Of a stretch of DNA of 64,000 nucleotides, positions 1-9,553 are shown piece after piece. Each line of letters starts with the position of its first letter. Positions within the stretch are counted from its first letter, which is position 1. The notes under the pieces were generated by a model. That model worked only from the letters and a program-made list of their open reading frames with translations, was not told the DNA's origin and searched no databases. Made by a program: the position numbers and the translations under genes. The DNA is from an uncultured Sphingobacteriales bacterium. Its GTDB lineage: Bacteria; Bacteroidota; Bacteroidia; Chitinophagales; Chitinophagaceae. The stretch is from the NCBI GenBank assembly GCA_937991535.1, contig CALKHN010000079.1, forward strand, positions 1 through 64,000. The letters run 5' to 3'.

Positions 1-1193
1 AAGAGTACCGATCTCTTTTTCCCCATGATTTCCCTGTGTATGCATCCGTTGAAGTAGAACCAACTATGGAAAGGTATTATAACATAGCCTATCCATTATG
101 GCAAAAAAAAGTGAACGGAATATATTTGTTTAATTTTTTTACAAGTAAAGGTAGCAAAAACCCACCTCCATACGACTCCATAAGCAAGGTTGGTTACCCC
201 CTTATTGCAACGGATTCTGTGTTATTGGTAGCCAACAGGCATTCCAGTACCTTATCTTATGTAAATCCAAAGACGTTCAAGATTCTTAAGAGTATTCCTA
301 CCGGTCCACATCCCGGGGCTATCGTTGTAACCCCGGATCAGAAAACAGCTTACGTGAGCAATTTTGAGCACAATCATAGTCCCGCTGGAAACAAAATTTC
401 TGTAATCGATCTGGTGGAAGGAAAGAAGATCAAAGATCTATCAATATCTTATTATGGTCGCTTGCATGGAGGGGCAGTTTCTCCTGATGGCAGGTATGTT
501 TATTTCACTTCGGAATATTTAGGTTATGTAATTGAGATAGAAACGGAAAGCAACAGGTTTGTGCGGGCAATTGCCACACAAGGGAGAGCGCCGCATATGG
601 TGTATGTTTCCCCGGACGGAAAATATTTATTAACCGCTAACCGGGCCTCCGGTGATATATCGGTCATTGACCGGTCCACCGGCTGCCTGCTTAAAAAGAT
701 CGCTTCCGGCAAAGGTGTGGAGGCGATGGCTTTTACCCCCGACAGAAAATTTGTATGGGCGTTGAACCGGGCAGAAGGAAGCGTAAGCATAATAGACATG
801 CAGAAGCTGGAAGTAATGAAGACTTTGGATTGTGGAGGCATGCCTGTTCGGATCAGGTTTACTTCCGATGGGAAGAGAGCATTGATCTCGGGATGGACCA
901 AAGCAGGTACACTAATGGTGATTGATGCGGTGACCTTCAGGGAGATAAAGCGGATAAAAGTTGGCGGTTATGCTATTGGAGTTGAGCTTTCTGCCGATGA
1001 GCGATATGCTTTTGTAGGATGCGAGGACCTGCTGGAGCCGGGAGCTTTGCCTGATATCTTAGTCCACTCAAAAAAATATAAAACAGCATCCGATGGTGTG
1101 CACATCGTTGACATGAATACATTAAAGGTGGTATCAGTAATAAAAACAGGGCTGGGACCCGGTCCAATGTCCATGTGGTATCCTTTTAAATAA
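1..1193 (+). CDS. YVTN-type beta-propeller protein, 5' end outside window
   Basis: The frame is open from base 3 with no stop, so the GTG at 36 is probably internal and the true start lies before the window. From about residue 55 (counted from that GTG) the protein is a seven-bladed-type propeller built of YVTN/lactonase repeats of about 42 residues: 'VSPDGKYLLTANRASGDISV', 'FTPDRKFVWALNRAEGSVSI' and 'FTSDGKRALISG' are typical blades. Such propellers bind surfaces or partners; no catalytic function can be assigned. The stretch before it ('VNGIYLFNFF', then 'KVGYPL') looks like the last strand of a TIM-barrel glycoside-hydrolase-like domain, so the whole protein may be a hydrolase-propeller fusion. 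It is followed 49 bp later by an FG-GAP protein on the same strand, probably co-transcribed. The propeller call is firm; the N-terminal domain call is a weak resemblance. Confidence 0.8.
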   Translation, partial: EYRSLFPHDFPVYASVEVEPTMERYYNIAYPLWQKKVNGIYLFNFFTSKGSKNPPPYDSISKVGYPLIATDSVLLVANRHSSTLSYVNPKTFKILKSIPTGPHPGAIVVTPDQKTAYVSNFEHNHSPAGNKISVIDLVEGKKIKDLSISYYGRLHGGAVSPDGRYVYFTSEYLGYVIEIETESNRFVRAIATQGRAPHMVYVSPDGKYLLTANRASGDISVIDRSTGCLLKKIASGKGVEAMAFTPDRKFVWALNRAEGSVSIIDMQKLEVMKTLDCGGMPVRIRFTSDGKRALISGWTKAGTLMVIDAVTFREIKRIKVGGYAIGVELSADERYAFVGCEDLLEPGALPDILVHSKKYKTASDGVHIVDMNTLKVVSVIKTGLGPGPMSMWYPFK

Positions 1194-1241
1194 AAAGGTG
1201 CAAAGGCTATTATTTAAAACGACCATAAAACTGAAATTAAT

Positions 1242-4100
1242 ATGCCTGAAAATAGACATACCGAAAGAAGGCTGATATTTTTCTTACCTGAAAAAATTTA
1301 TTTACCATACTTTATTATTTCAGCATGCCTGACGGGCATGATCTTATTATCAAAAAAAACTTCATCTCAAACCTGGATACAAAATTCGCTGTCAGGTTTT
1401 GCCAAAGGCACTCTTGATGCATCGGGACAAAACCTTTATATTAATTCTAAAGGCCAAATCCGGACTATTCATCGTTTTGATCTTAATAATGACGGGAACA
1501 TAGATTTATTATTCAACAGCACTCACGATTATGATTATGTTGTTCCTGCAACTATAATGTCTCTGACAAAAGATAGAAAGATGACGGTTGGAGACCTGGC
1601 TGTCACAGGAAGTCTGTCTGTGCAGGTTGCCGATCTCAACAAGGATGGATTTCCTGATCTGGTTTTTTGTCCTAATTCAAGCGGACTCCAAAATTCTCGC
1701 GGGATGCTTACTATTATATGGGGAGGAGAAGATGGTTGGCCTTCGCACAGGAGCAATGGCTTACTGCCTATAAATAGTGCTAAATCGGTAGTGGTAGCCG
1801 ATATGGATAGGGACGGATGGCCGGATATTGTGACTTTGAATTCAGCAGCATGGAATCCGGGCCAGCCGGAAGGTAATATTATCAGAATTTATTGGGGCGG
1901 ATCGAATGGTTTTATGATGGAAAATTTTAAGGATGTGGGGATAGAAAAAGCGAATAGCCTGTTGTCAGTTGATTTTGATTCGGATGGCTTTAAAGATGTT
2001 GCGATACTTACGGGTAATGCCGTAAACATGCTTTGGGCAACAAAAATAAAGGATAGTGCATCTAAAACAGATAATTCCAGAATCTTTGAACTTTCAAAAA
2101 TCCGCTTGCCTGATGCTGAGGGGACCTCTTTTACCGCCGGAGACATTGACGGGGATGGGCATCCGGATATCATTGTTGGTTGCCCCGAAAAGCTTTGTTT
2201 CATTAATGGTAAAGGGGGCCGGAACAGCAGGTCAATAAAAACTGTTCCTGTAAAAGTCAACGCTACTTCCGTTTCTGCTGGAGATATTGATGGTGATGGA
2301 AGTACTGATATTATTATTTCTTCCTCCCTGCTAAATCCTGAAATTGGAGAATCAATGGGGGAAAGTAAAACGATTAATAGCAATAGCGTGATTTTATGGG
2401 GCGACAAAGGCAATTTATCATCTGGCCAAACAACGGAACTGGAAGCTCCATATAGTGTTTCCACGGCTATCGCAGATATTGACGGAGATGGTTACCAGGA
2501 TATAATTTGTGCCATTGAACGTGGGGAAGAAACGTATGCCGCTGAATCAAAAATTTTTTTTGGCAAGGGAAACCGGACTTTTGAACAAAGTAAAAAAAGT
2601 ATTCCATCCAGTGGTGCTTATAATATTGCCGTTATACCCCCCGACAAAAAAGGTATATCTCACGTGATTATTTGCAACCGTATGAAAGGAACGATCGATG
2701 AGAAAGTGCCCCTCTATCTTTACTGGGGGAGCGAAGAAGGGTTCGAAGTAGAAAATAAAACGCTCATCCCTTTCGAGAGCGGCTATCAATCTTTGGCGGC
2801 AGATATCAATGAAGATGGATATGTAGATATTGTTTCCATGAATTCAATGCATGGCGGGGGAGAGAAAGGAGCTACTGCAGGAGTAAATATTTTCTGGGGA
2901 AGTGAACAGGGATTTGATTTCAATAATAACCGAACCGTTTTGAGTGAAGAAAATGCCGGCACGTGCAACATTGCGGATTTAAATCAGGACGGATACCTGG
3001 ACCTCGTTATCGGCTTCTTTGAACACCCGGATATGAAACCTACCAGCCTGGTAATATACTATGGCTCAACATCCGGAATAGAATCTAAAAACAGGGTAGC
3101 CATACCGTGTGAAGGTAGATCAACAAGCCCTACGATTGCTGATTATAATAAAGACGGCTGGCTTGATATAGCTGTTTGCTCTTTTCAAAATGATATGCTT
3201 CGCATTTTTTGGGGAAGTGCAGGAGGCATTAATGAAAAAAATCAGCAGAATATTCATGTTCCGTCAATCATTGATTTAGAAACTGCAGACTTTAATAATG
3301 ATGGCTATCTTGATCTGGTGGCTTGTAGCTATAACGATAAAGTGAATCATCACTATGATACGGGAATAAAACTTTTATGGGGAGGGGCAAGCGGTTTTCA
3401 ACAATGGAATTGGCAATGGTTGCCCGGCTTTACGCCTCTTGGACCTGTAGTTTCTGATTTTGATGGCGATGGATATTTAGATCTTTTTTGCCCTTCCTAT
3501 CTTGGAGATATTACCAGGGAAGATCTTCCGATGAATCTTTATTGGGGTAGCGCTGAAGGCTTTGATATTGAAAGAAAAACAGTATTGATCGGCAATTCGG
3601 GAACTGATGGTCTGGCGGCTGACTTTAATAAAGACGGTAAAATGGATCTGGTAGTAGCAGGACATACTTCAAACGGAGCGCACAGCAAAGGTGTTTCAAA
3701 AGTGTATTACAATGACGGAAAAAGATTTACTAGCCAATCCATGGCGGTTAAATACCTGCCTTCCCCCGGGTGCCACTGGATGTGGAACACGGATATGGGA
3801 GGCATCTATGATAGAAAATGGGAGCAGATTTACACATCCGAAATTTTTATCTGGAATAAAAAAAGATCAGAAGCTACAATAGCTTATACAGCAGATATTC
3901 CCCCGGGCACTAAGCTCAATTTTGAAGTACGTGGTGCAGCGTCTAGGAACTTATTGAGCCAGGCTGTATGGCAACCCGTCAGCTCAGATAATTTTAAAAT
4001 GAATGAAACGAATCGTTGTCTTCAGTACAGAGCGATTTTTATTTCTGATAATGGCGACAGGTATCCGATTCTTAGTAGTGTTACTGTAAAGATTAAATGA
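1242..4100 (+). CDS. FG-GAP/VCBS repeat secreted or anchored protein
   Basis: A 952-residue protein with a basic N-terminus and a hydrophobic stretch at about residues 23-36, which is either a signal peptide or a membrane anchor. The rest is a series of FG-GAP/VCBS blades, each carrying a calcium-binding loop of the DxDxDGxxD type, for example 'DLNNDGNIDLLF', 'DIDGDGHPDIIVG', 'DFDGDGYLDLFCP' and 'DFNKDGKMDLVVAG'. These form integrin-alpha-like propellers that bind ligand or carbohydrate outside the cell; no enzyme motif is seen. 'YWGS' or 'FWGS' motifs recur between blades. The C-terminal 100 residues are not repeat-like and could be a small beta domain. Its stop codon overlaps the start of the next gene by 4 bases (ATGA), so it is translationally coupled to the sialidase-like gene. 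The exact ligand is unknown. Confidence 0.85.
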   Translation: MPENRHTERRLIFFLPEKIYLPYFIISACLTGMILLSKKTSSQTWIQNSLSGFAKGTLDASGQNLYINSKGQIRTIHRFDLNNDGNIDLLFNSTHDYDYVVPATIMSLTKDRKMTVGDLAVTGSLSVQVADLNKDGFPDLVFCPNSSGLQNSRGMLTIIWGGEDGWPSHRSNGLLPINSAKSVVVADMDRDGWPDIVTLNSAAWNPGQPEGNIIRIYWGGSNGFMMENFKDVGIEKANSLLSVDFDSDGFKDVAILTGNAVNMLWATKIKDSASKTDNSRIFELSKIRLPDAEGTSFTAGDIDGDGHPDIIVGCPEKLCFINGKGGRNSRSIKTVPVKVNATSVSAGDIDGDGSTDIIISSSLLNPEIGESMGESKTINSNSVILWGDKGNLSSGQTTELEAPYSVSTAIADIDGDGYQDIICAIERGEETYAAESKIFFGKGNRTFEQSKKSIPSSGAYNIAVIPPDKKGISHVIICNRMKGTIDEKVPLYLYWGSEEGFEVENKTLIPFESGYQSLAADINEDGYVDIVSMNSMHGGGEKGATAGVNIFWGSEQGFDFNNNRTVLSEENAGTCNIADLNQDGYLDLVIGFFEHPDMKPTSLVIYYGSTSGIESKNRVAIPCEGRSTSPTIADYNKDGWLDIAVCSFQNDMLRIFWGSAGGINEKNQQNIHVPSIIDLETADFNNDGYLDLVACSYNDKVNHHYDTGIKLLWGGASGFQQWNWQWLPGFTPLGPVVSDFDGDGYLDLFCPSYLGDITREDLPMNLYWGSAEGFDIERKTVLIGNSGTDGLAADFNKDGKMDLVVAGHTSNGAHSKGVSKVYYNDGKRFTSQSMAVKYLPSPGCHWMWNTDMGGIYDRKWEQIYTSEIFIWNKKRSEATIAYTADIPPGTKLNFEVRGAASRNLLSQAVWQPVSSDNFKMNETNRCLQYRAIFISDNGDRYPILSSVTVKIK

Positions 4101-5260
4101 TGGGACCGTCAAACAAAAAAAAATATTTAAAAAAATTAAAGATTCCAATAATTATGCAGAAGCTTTTGAGTACCGGTCTCATTTACCGCAATGCCAGTCC
4201 ACATGTTTCAAGTAAACAGGCGTATTTCCCATCCGTTGTTCTTATGGATAATGGCGAGATGTTGGCCTCGTTTGTTATTGGCGAGGCATTTGAAGCAGTA
4301 AATTTGAACACTTATGTTGCGCACTCAAAAGATATGGGTGAAACCTGGTCTGAGCCAGAGCCGCTTTTATACCAGGAATCAAACAATTTCTTGTCGAATT
4401 GTGCGCGGATCACAGCTCTCCCTAATGGCAATATAGTGGCTATTGTGGTGCAGTGCCACCGTGAGCATCACCCTGAGGAGGGATTGGCTAACCCCGAAAA
4501 CCTTGGTTTTGTGCCAACGGATTTACTACTGGTTCGCTCCGCCGATTTTGGACATTCCTGGACGTCGCCGCAGACTATAGTTCCGCCGATTATCGGGCCG
4601 TCATTTGAATTATGTGCGTCTATTATACCACTGCAAGATGGGCGCTGGCTTTGGCCTACTTCCACCTGGCGTAGTTGGGAGGGGTATTCTCCCAATGGAA
4701 TGAAAATGATTGCATTTGTTTCATACGATAAGGGTAATACGTGGCCGGAATACCTGGATGTTATGAATGACAATGCCCAGAAGGTCATTTACTGGGAAGG
4801 GAAAGTTATTGAATTAAGCAACCATATGCTGGTGGCAGTTGCATGGGCTTATCATGAAACGCAGGGGAAAGATCTGCCCAATCATTATACCATAAGCCGT
4901 GACGGCGGTAAAACCTGGATGGTACCGCGTTCTACTCATATTCAGGGACAAACAATGGCAATTACAGCATTGCATGACGGCCGTTTGCTAAGTGTTTATC
5001 GAAGGATAGATAAACCTGGGTTATGGGTAACCATTTCAAGATTAGACAACGATGCATGGATCAATGAAAACGAATTCCCCTTGTGGGGGGCACAATCAGA
5101 GCGCCTACCACATCATTCGGATAATATGGTGCATGATTTCAATGAACTTAAATTTGGCGCCCCGAGCATTACTGTACTGCCCGGTAATTGTATATACATC
5201 GCTTTTTGGTGTTATGAGAAAATGGTATCAAATATCAGATGGTTTAAGCTGATTGTTTAA
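4097..5260 (+). CDS. Sialidase-fold (BNR/Asp-box) protein
   Basis: Four Asp boxes (SxDxGxTW) are visible, at about residues 77-84 ('SKDMGETW'), 148-155 ('SADFGHSW'), 209-216 ('SYDKGNTW') and 267-274 ('SRDGGKTW'), the hallmark of the six-bladed sialidase propeller. Length (387 residues) fits the catalytic propeller alone. No convincing signal peptide is seen from either start, so it may act in the cytoplasm or use another export route. The ATG at 4097 overlaps the upstream stop by 4 bases; an in-frame ATG at 4154 (M20) is a plausible alternative. Many proteins in this family are annotated exo-alpha-sialidase without proof; the catalytic arginine triad was not verified. Location next to a NanM-SSS fusion and a NanA-like lyase gene supports action on a sialic-acid-like or related glycan. 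Confidence 0.75.
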   Translation: MMGPSNKKKYLKKLKIPIIMQKLLSTGLIYRNASPHVSSKQAYFPSVVLMDNGEMLASFVIGEAFEAVNLNTYVAHSKDMGETWSEPEPLLYQESNNFLSNCARITALPNGNIVAIVVQCHREHHPEEGLANPENLGFVPTDLLLVRSADFGHSWTSPQTIVPPIIGPSFELCASIIPLQDGRWLWPTSTWRSWEGYSPNGMKMIAFVSYDKGNTWPEYLDVMNDNAQKVIYWEGKVIELSNHMLVAVAWAYHETQGKDLPNHYTISRDGGKTWMVPRSTHIQGQTMAITALHDGRLLSVYRRIDKPGLWVTISRLDNDAWINENEFPLWGAQSERLPHHSDNMVHDFNELKFGAPSITVLPGNCIYIAFWCYEKMVSNIRWFKLIV

Positions 5261-5484
5261 GAATGATATCGAATTAAACATACTGAGGATGAGAAAAGAA
5301 GCAGTACGTATAACAGTTACCTGAAATTTCTGGAACAATGAGATCCCTTCAGCAGTTTTGGAATTCAGATTGCTTTGATAGCGCTGAAATTTCTCCGGGA
5401 TCTTTTTCTAAAATTATCACGTGCAAGCAGATCGTGTCGCGCTTTTACATTTTGATCATATTTAATTATATGAATGGATATTTT

Positions 5485-8064
5485 ATGTTTACAAAGAAAT
5501 TGATGCGACTGTTAATGCTGATAGTGGTATTTTTTATTCCCCGGTTAACACTCAGCCAGCTTCAACATCAGCTAAAATGGAACGAATTGCCTTCAATTCC
5601 TGATAAACAAGGATTTGCCGGTATGTTCGCAGGGGTGAGTGATGAAAATCTAATTTGTATGGGCGGCGCCAACTTCCCTGACGGGATGCCCTGGAAAGGA
5701 GGAAAAAAAGTTTGGTATGATGATATTTTCGTACTGTCAAAAAAAGGCTCAGCATGGAAACTTATCAATAAAAAATTACCGAGGCCTTTGGCTTACGGGG
5801 TATCTGTAACTTACCGTAATAAGATTATTTTAGTAGGGGGTAATAATTCGGAAGGTTATTATTCGGATGTATACTCGGTTGAATATAGCCAGGGAGAAAT
5901 TCAAATAGATACGCTGCCTTCTTTGCCCTATCCGATAGCCAATATGACGGGTACATTGGTCGGGAATACAATATTTATTGCCGGAGGTGATACCAGTTTC
6001 ACAGGAATGCCTGTTATGGTATTTCTGGCTTTGGATCTGCTCAATAGTTCAGCCACACGAAAGTGGATAACTTTAGAACCTTGGCCCGGGCCGCCAAGGA
6101 TCCAGGCTGTGAGTGCTTCGCTGCGTGATCATTATTTTATTTTCAGTGGGATTAATCTGGTAAGAACCCCGGAAGGCGCTAACGAAAGGATAGTTCTGAA
6201 AGATGCATATCAATTTATTCCTGCTTTCAATGGAAGTACAGTTACAGGAGGCAAATGGACAATTCTTCCCGAAATGCCCCGCGGGGTTGCTGCGGGAGCC
6301 AGTCCGGCGCCTGTTTTTGGAACGGACCATATATTGTTTCCCGGAGGATTGGATAGTGCCACAGCAGCATACCCTGATCCTTCGACTTTTCCCGGCTTTG
6401 TTACGGACCTGCTATGTTACAATGCTGAAAGCAATACCTGGTTAAACCTGGGCAATCTTCCTGAAAAATCAACGCGGGTAACCCTGCCTGCTGTTAAATG
6501 GGATCATCAATGGATATTTCTTAACGGCGAAAGAGGACCCGGAAAAAGATCTCCCGAAGTATTTACATTGTCAAAAAACCTTCAGTTCGGGTGGGTGAAT
6601 TGGATTGCGCTGTTTCTATACTTTACTGTAGTGCTCTGGATTGGATTTAGGTTTTCCAGAAAGGGGCATACATCACAAGAGTTTTTTACAGCAGGAGGGC
6701 AGATACCCTCATGGGCTGCCGGACTGAGCATTTTTGGTTCCCAAATCAGCGCCATCACTTTCATGGCTACTCCGGCTATAGTTTTTGCAACAGACTGGTC
6801 ACTGGCAATCGGGTCTGTAATGATCTTAGCTGTTGTTCCCATCGTCATTAAATTTTACGTGCCATTTTTCAGAAGACTTAATGTGGTATCTGCCTATGAA
6901 TATCTCGAGCATAGGTTTAGTAAAAATGTACGCACGCTTGGGAGCATTTCTTTTATTTTATTTCAGCTTGGCCGAATGGGAATCGTGTTGTTCCTTCCTT
7001 CAGTTGCTATTGCATCCATCACGGGGATGAATATATATACATGTATTGCTGTTATCGGCATTGTTTGTACAGTATATACATTTCTGGGCGGAATAGAAGC
7101 GGTAGTCTGGACAGACGTTCTTCAGGTGATTATTTTGATGGGTGGGGCAGTGTTATGCCTTTTTATTGCTACGGCAAATATTGACGGAGGTTTTAGTACT
7201 GTTATACATCAGGGATTAAAAGACGGGAAATTTACTTTATTTCATACCGGATGGAAACCAGAGAGCCTTGTCTTATGGGTAGCAATAGTGGGCTTTTTCT
7301 TTCTAAATATTATTCCTTATACTTCCGACCAGACGATAGTGCAAAGATACCTGATTGTAAAGGACGAAGAGGCAACAAAAAAAAGTCTTTGGACCAATAG
7401 CTTGTTATCGCTTTTAACTATTCCCGTATTCTTTGGTTTGGGTACGATCCTTTTTATTTTTTACAAAAAAAACCCGACCAAAATACCTTCGGAAGAAATT
7501 GGACAGATATTGCCTAATTTCATTGTCCAGGAGCTTCCCATCGGTCTGGCAGGGCTTGTAATAGCCGGTATTTTTGCTGCAAGCCAATCTGCGCTCAGCA
7601 GTAGTTTGAATAGCATAGCTACTTCTTATATCAGTGATATTCATTGCCGTTTTTGTCCCGAAATCAGCGATCGTTCCAAATTAAAGCTGGCCAAACAAAT
7701 AATAATACTTATGGGGATGTTGGGAATGACTATAGCAGCGGCAATTGCCGTGCTGAATATTGAATTCATCTTTGATCTATTCCAGGAGGTACTGGGAATT
7801 GTGGCTGGCAGTTTAGCCGGGGTTTTTATATTAGGAATCTTTACAAAAAGAGCAAATTCCTATGGCGTTTTGATGGGAATAATAATATCAGCATTTGTAG
7901 TATTCATCATGAAAAATAATACTGGCATTAGCCTTTATCTATATGGTGCAACAAGTGTAATCACTTGTGTAATAGTAGGTTACATTGCCAGCATTCTGGC
8001 ACCTCAGGGAAAAAAGAATTTGCAGGGGTTAACCTATCAGACGCTGAAAAAAGAAAATAAATAA
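5485..8064 (+). CDS. Fusion: NanM-like Kelch mutarotase plus sodium:solute symporter
   Basis: From the ATG at 5485 the product is 859 residues with a clear signal peptide (about 1-26, 'RLLMLIVVFFIPRLTLS'). Residues about 30-365 form a Kelch propeller like the cyclically permuted N-acetylneuraminate epimerase/mutarotase family (NanM), with blade motifs such as 'KIILVGGNNSEGYYSDVY' and 'TIFIAGGDTS'. From about residue 368 there is a complete SSS (solute:sodium symporter) domain with about 13 membrane segments, including 'GRMGIVLFLPS' and the 'YTSDQTIVQRYL' loop. The likely job is to convert the sugar anomer outside the membrane and pass it straight to the Na+-coupled carrier. The frame is open further upstream to 5338, but that extension has no signal-like sequence and breaks the signal peptide logic, so I prefer 5485. 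It ends convergently with the aminotransferase gene. Confidence 0.87.
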   Translation: MFTKKLMRLLMLIVVFFIPRLTLSQLQHQLKWNELPSIPDKQGFAGMFAGVSDENLICMGGANFPDGMPWKGGKKVWYDDIFVLSKKGSAWKLINKKLPRPLAYGVSVTYRNKIILVGGNNSEGYYSDVYSVEYSQGEIQIDTLPSLPYPIANMTGTLVGNTIFIAGGDTSFTGMPVMVFLALDLLNSSATRKWITLEPWPGPPRIQAVSASLRDHYFIFSGINLVRTPEGANERIVLKDAYQFIPAFNGSTVTGGKWTILPEMPRGVAAGASPAPVFGTDHILFPGGLDSATAAYPDPSTFPGFVTDLLCYNAESNTWLNLGNLPEKSTRVTLPAVKWDHQWIFLNGERGPGKRSPEVFTLSKNLQFGWVNWIALFLYFTVVLWIGFRFSRKGHTSQEFFTAGGQIPSWAAGLSIFGSQISAITFMATPAIVFATDWSLAIGSVMILAVVPIVIKFYVPFFRRLNVVSAYEYLEHRFSKNVRTLGSISFILFQLGRMGIVLFLPSVAIASITGMNIYTCIAVIGIVCTVYTFLGGIEAVVWTDVLQVIILMGGAVLCLFIATANIDGGFSTVIHQGLKDGKFTLFHTGWKPESLVLWVAIVGFFFLNIIPYTSDQTIVQRYLIVKDEEATKKSLWTNSLLSLLTIPVFFGLGTILFIFYKKNPTKIPSEEIGQILPNFIVQELPIGLAGLVIAGIFAASQSALSSSLNSIATSYISDIHCRFCPEISDRSKLKLAKQIIILMGMLGMTIAAAIAVLNIEFIFDLFQEVLGIVAGSLAGVFILGIFTKRANSYGVLMGIIISAFVVFIMKNNTGISLYLYGATSVITCVIVGYIASILAPQGKKNLQGLTYQTLKKENK

Positions 8065-8215
8065 TATTTGTTGAGGCTGCCAGCAACGAAGCCTTTGGGT
8101 CGCACAGGCATACCTCCGATAGAAAGAATGCTTTGGTTTCCCAAAAATACCAACAAGGAGGCATTAACAGTGATTGTCGCAGCAACCCTCAGGAGGCAAA
8201 GGGGGAGTGGAAAGA

Positions 8216-9520
8216 TTAAAGTGCCGAAAGAACCTTTTCCGAAATGTGGATGGTATGGTCAATATCTTCTTCGGTGTGCACCGCACTGATATACCATAAT
8301 CCCCTGCCAATGACCCTGATGTTATGATTGTGCATAGCGGCTATGAATTTCGAAAGTCTTGCTTTATCATATACCAACGTATCCCGGTAATCCGTTACAG
8401 CCGATAGTTGCGTGAACCCTGTATGGAACATAGGACCTGGTCCCTGCACCAACAACGGTAAACTGATTTTGGCAGCAGCTTTTTTCAAACCTTCCATCAA
8501 CCTCTGCCCTAATTTGAACATCCGCTCATAGGGTTGTTCCTGTTCTAATACTTCAATAGTAGCTAATGCTGCAGCAACAGAGGGATTCCCTGAATTCATG
8601 GTTCCGGCATGTACCACCTTCCCATCCTCGATGAGTTGCATCCATTCTCTTTTACCGGTAATTGCGCTGATCGGATATCCGCTTGCCAGGGCTTTTGCAA
8701 AGATGGCCATATCGGGAATGATGCTGTAATACTGTTGCGCTCCTCCTAATGATAACCGGAAACCGGTGATCACTTCATCAAAGATCAGTGCTATACCAAA
8801 CTTATTGCATAAATCGCGCATTCCCTGCAAATATCCGCTTGCAGGCTGGATGCAGCTACTGTTGCACATCACAGGCTCGGTGATCACGGCAGCTATTTCT
8901 TCGTAACGCTCTTCAATAGTTTTTTCTAACAATTCCGGATCATTCCACGGAAGAATAATGAATTCGTCTATCCCATGTGGAGGAAGCCCCTGCGACCAGG
9001 GAAATGCAGTCGGATGTTCCCGGCGCCCTAATGCTGCAACATCCGTAGCAGATATTCCCCACGCAACATTGTCGAGCCACCCGTGGTAGTGGCCTTCAAA
9101 TCGCAGGAATTTCTTTCTTCCTGTTTTTGCTCTTGCAGCGCGCAGGGCGGTTTGTACCGCTTCAGAACCATCGAGACAGAAGCGCATGAGTTCTGCGCAG
9201 GGAATGAGCTTTTGCAATTTTTCACCCAGCTCCACTTCGCGGATATGCTGGCCGGCAAAGAGCTGCCCGTTTAAGGAATAGCCGGCAACAGCTTTCAGCA
9301 CATAAGGATGGGAATGACCAACTATCAAAGGCCCCTGGCTTAGCGTGAAGTCGAGATACTCGTTTCCATCCACGTCATAAATGCGACTCCCGTTCCCGCG
9401 AGTATAAAATAAAGCATGAGGGTGATTGTATTTCCGGAATTCTGAAGATACACCTCCCGCCAGTACTTTTTTGGCTCTTTCCAGAAGTTGTGCAGATTGT
9501 TCATATTGCAGGTCGGACAT
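8216..9520 (-). CDS. Class III PLP aminotransferase, GSA-aminomutase-like
   Basis: A 434-residue fold-type I PLP enzyme of the glutamate-1-semialdehyde 2,1-aminomutase group. Visible motifs: 'GSEAVQTALRAAR' (phosphate binding, about 118-130), 'LIFDEVITGFR' with D248 contacting the PLP ring, and 'FAKALASGYPIS' with the Schiff-base K276. Its place as last gene of a sugar operon argues against a role in tetrapyrrole synthesis; it more likely moves an amino group on a sugar-derived aldehyde or keto compound. 33 bases separate it from the lyase gene before it. Real HemL enzymes have similar length, so the sequence alone does not settle the substrate. Confidence 0.83.
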   Translation of the reverse strand: MSDLQYEQSAQLLERAKKVLAGGVSSEFRKYNHPHALFYTRGNGSRIYDVDGNEYLDFTLSQGPLIVGHSHPYVLKAVAGYSLNGQLFAGQHIREVELGEKLQKLIPCAELMRFCLDGSEAVQTALRAARAKTGRKKFLRFEGHYHGWLDNVAWGISATDVAALGRREHPTAFPWSQGLPPHGIDEFIILPWNDPELLEKTIEERYEEIAAVITEPVMCNSSCIQPASGYLQGMRDLCNKFGIALIFDEVITGFRLSLGGAQQYYSIIPDMAIFAKALASGYPISAITGKREWMQLIEDGKVVHAGTMNSGNPSVAAALATIEVLEQEQPYERMFKLGQRLMEGLKKAAAKISLPLLVQGPGPMFHTGFTQLSAVTDYRDTLVYDKARLSKFIAAMHNHNIRVIGRGLWYISAVHTEEDIDHTIHISEKVLSAL

Positions 9521-9553
9521 ATAACTGAAATTTAGACATCGTACAATGGCCGG

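Noticed and set aside
5338..5484. N-terminal extension of the Kelch-SSS fusion
   Set aside because: The extension is not family-like and would place 49 residues before a good signal peptide.
8216..9520. HemL (tetrapyrrole synthesis)
   Set aside because: The fold is the same, but the gene is last in a sugar operon and no heme genes are near; kept as a GSA-aminomutase-like aminotransferase.
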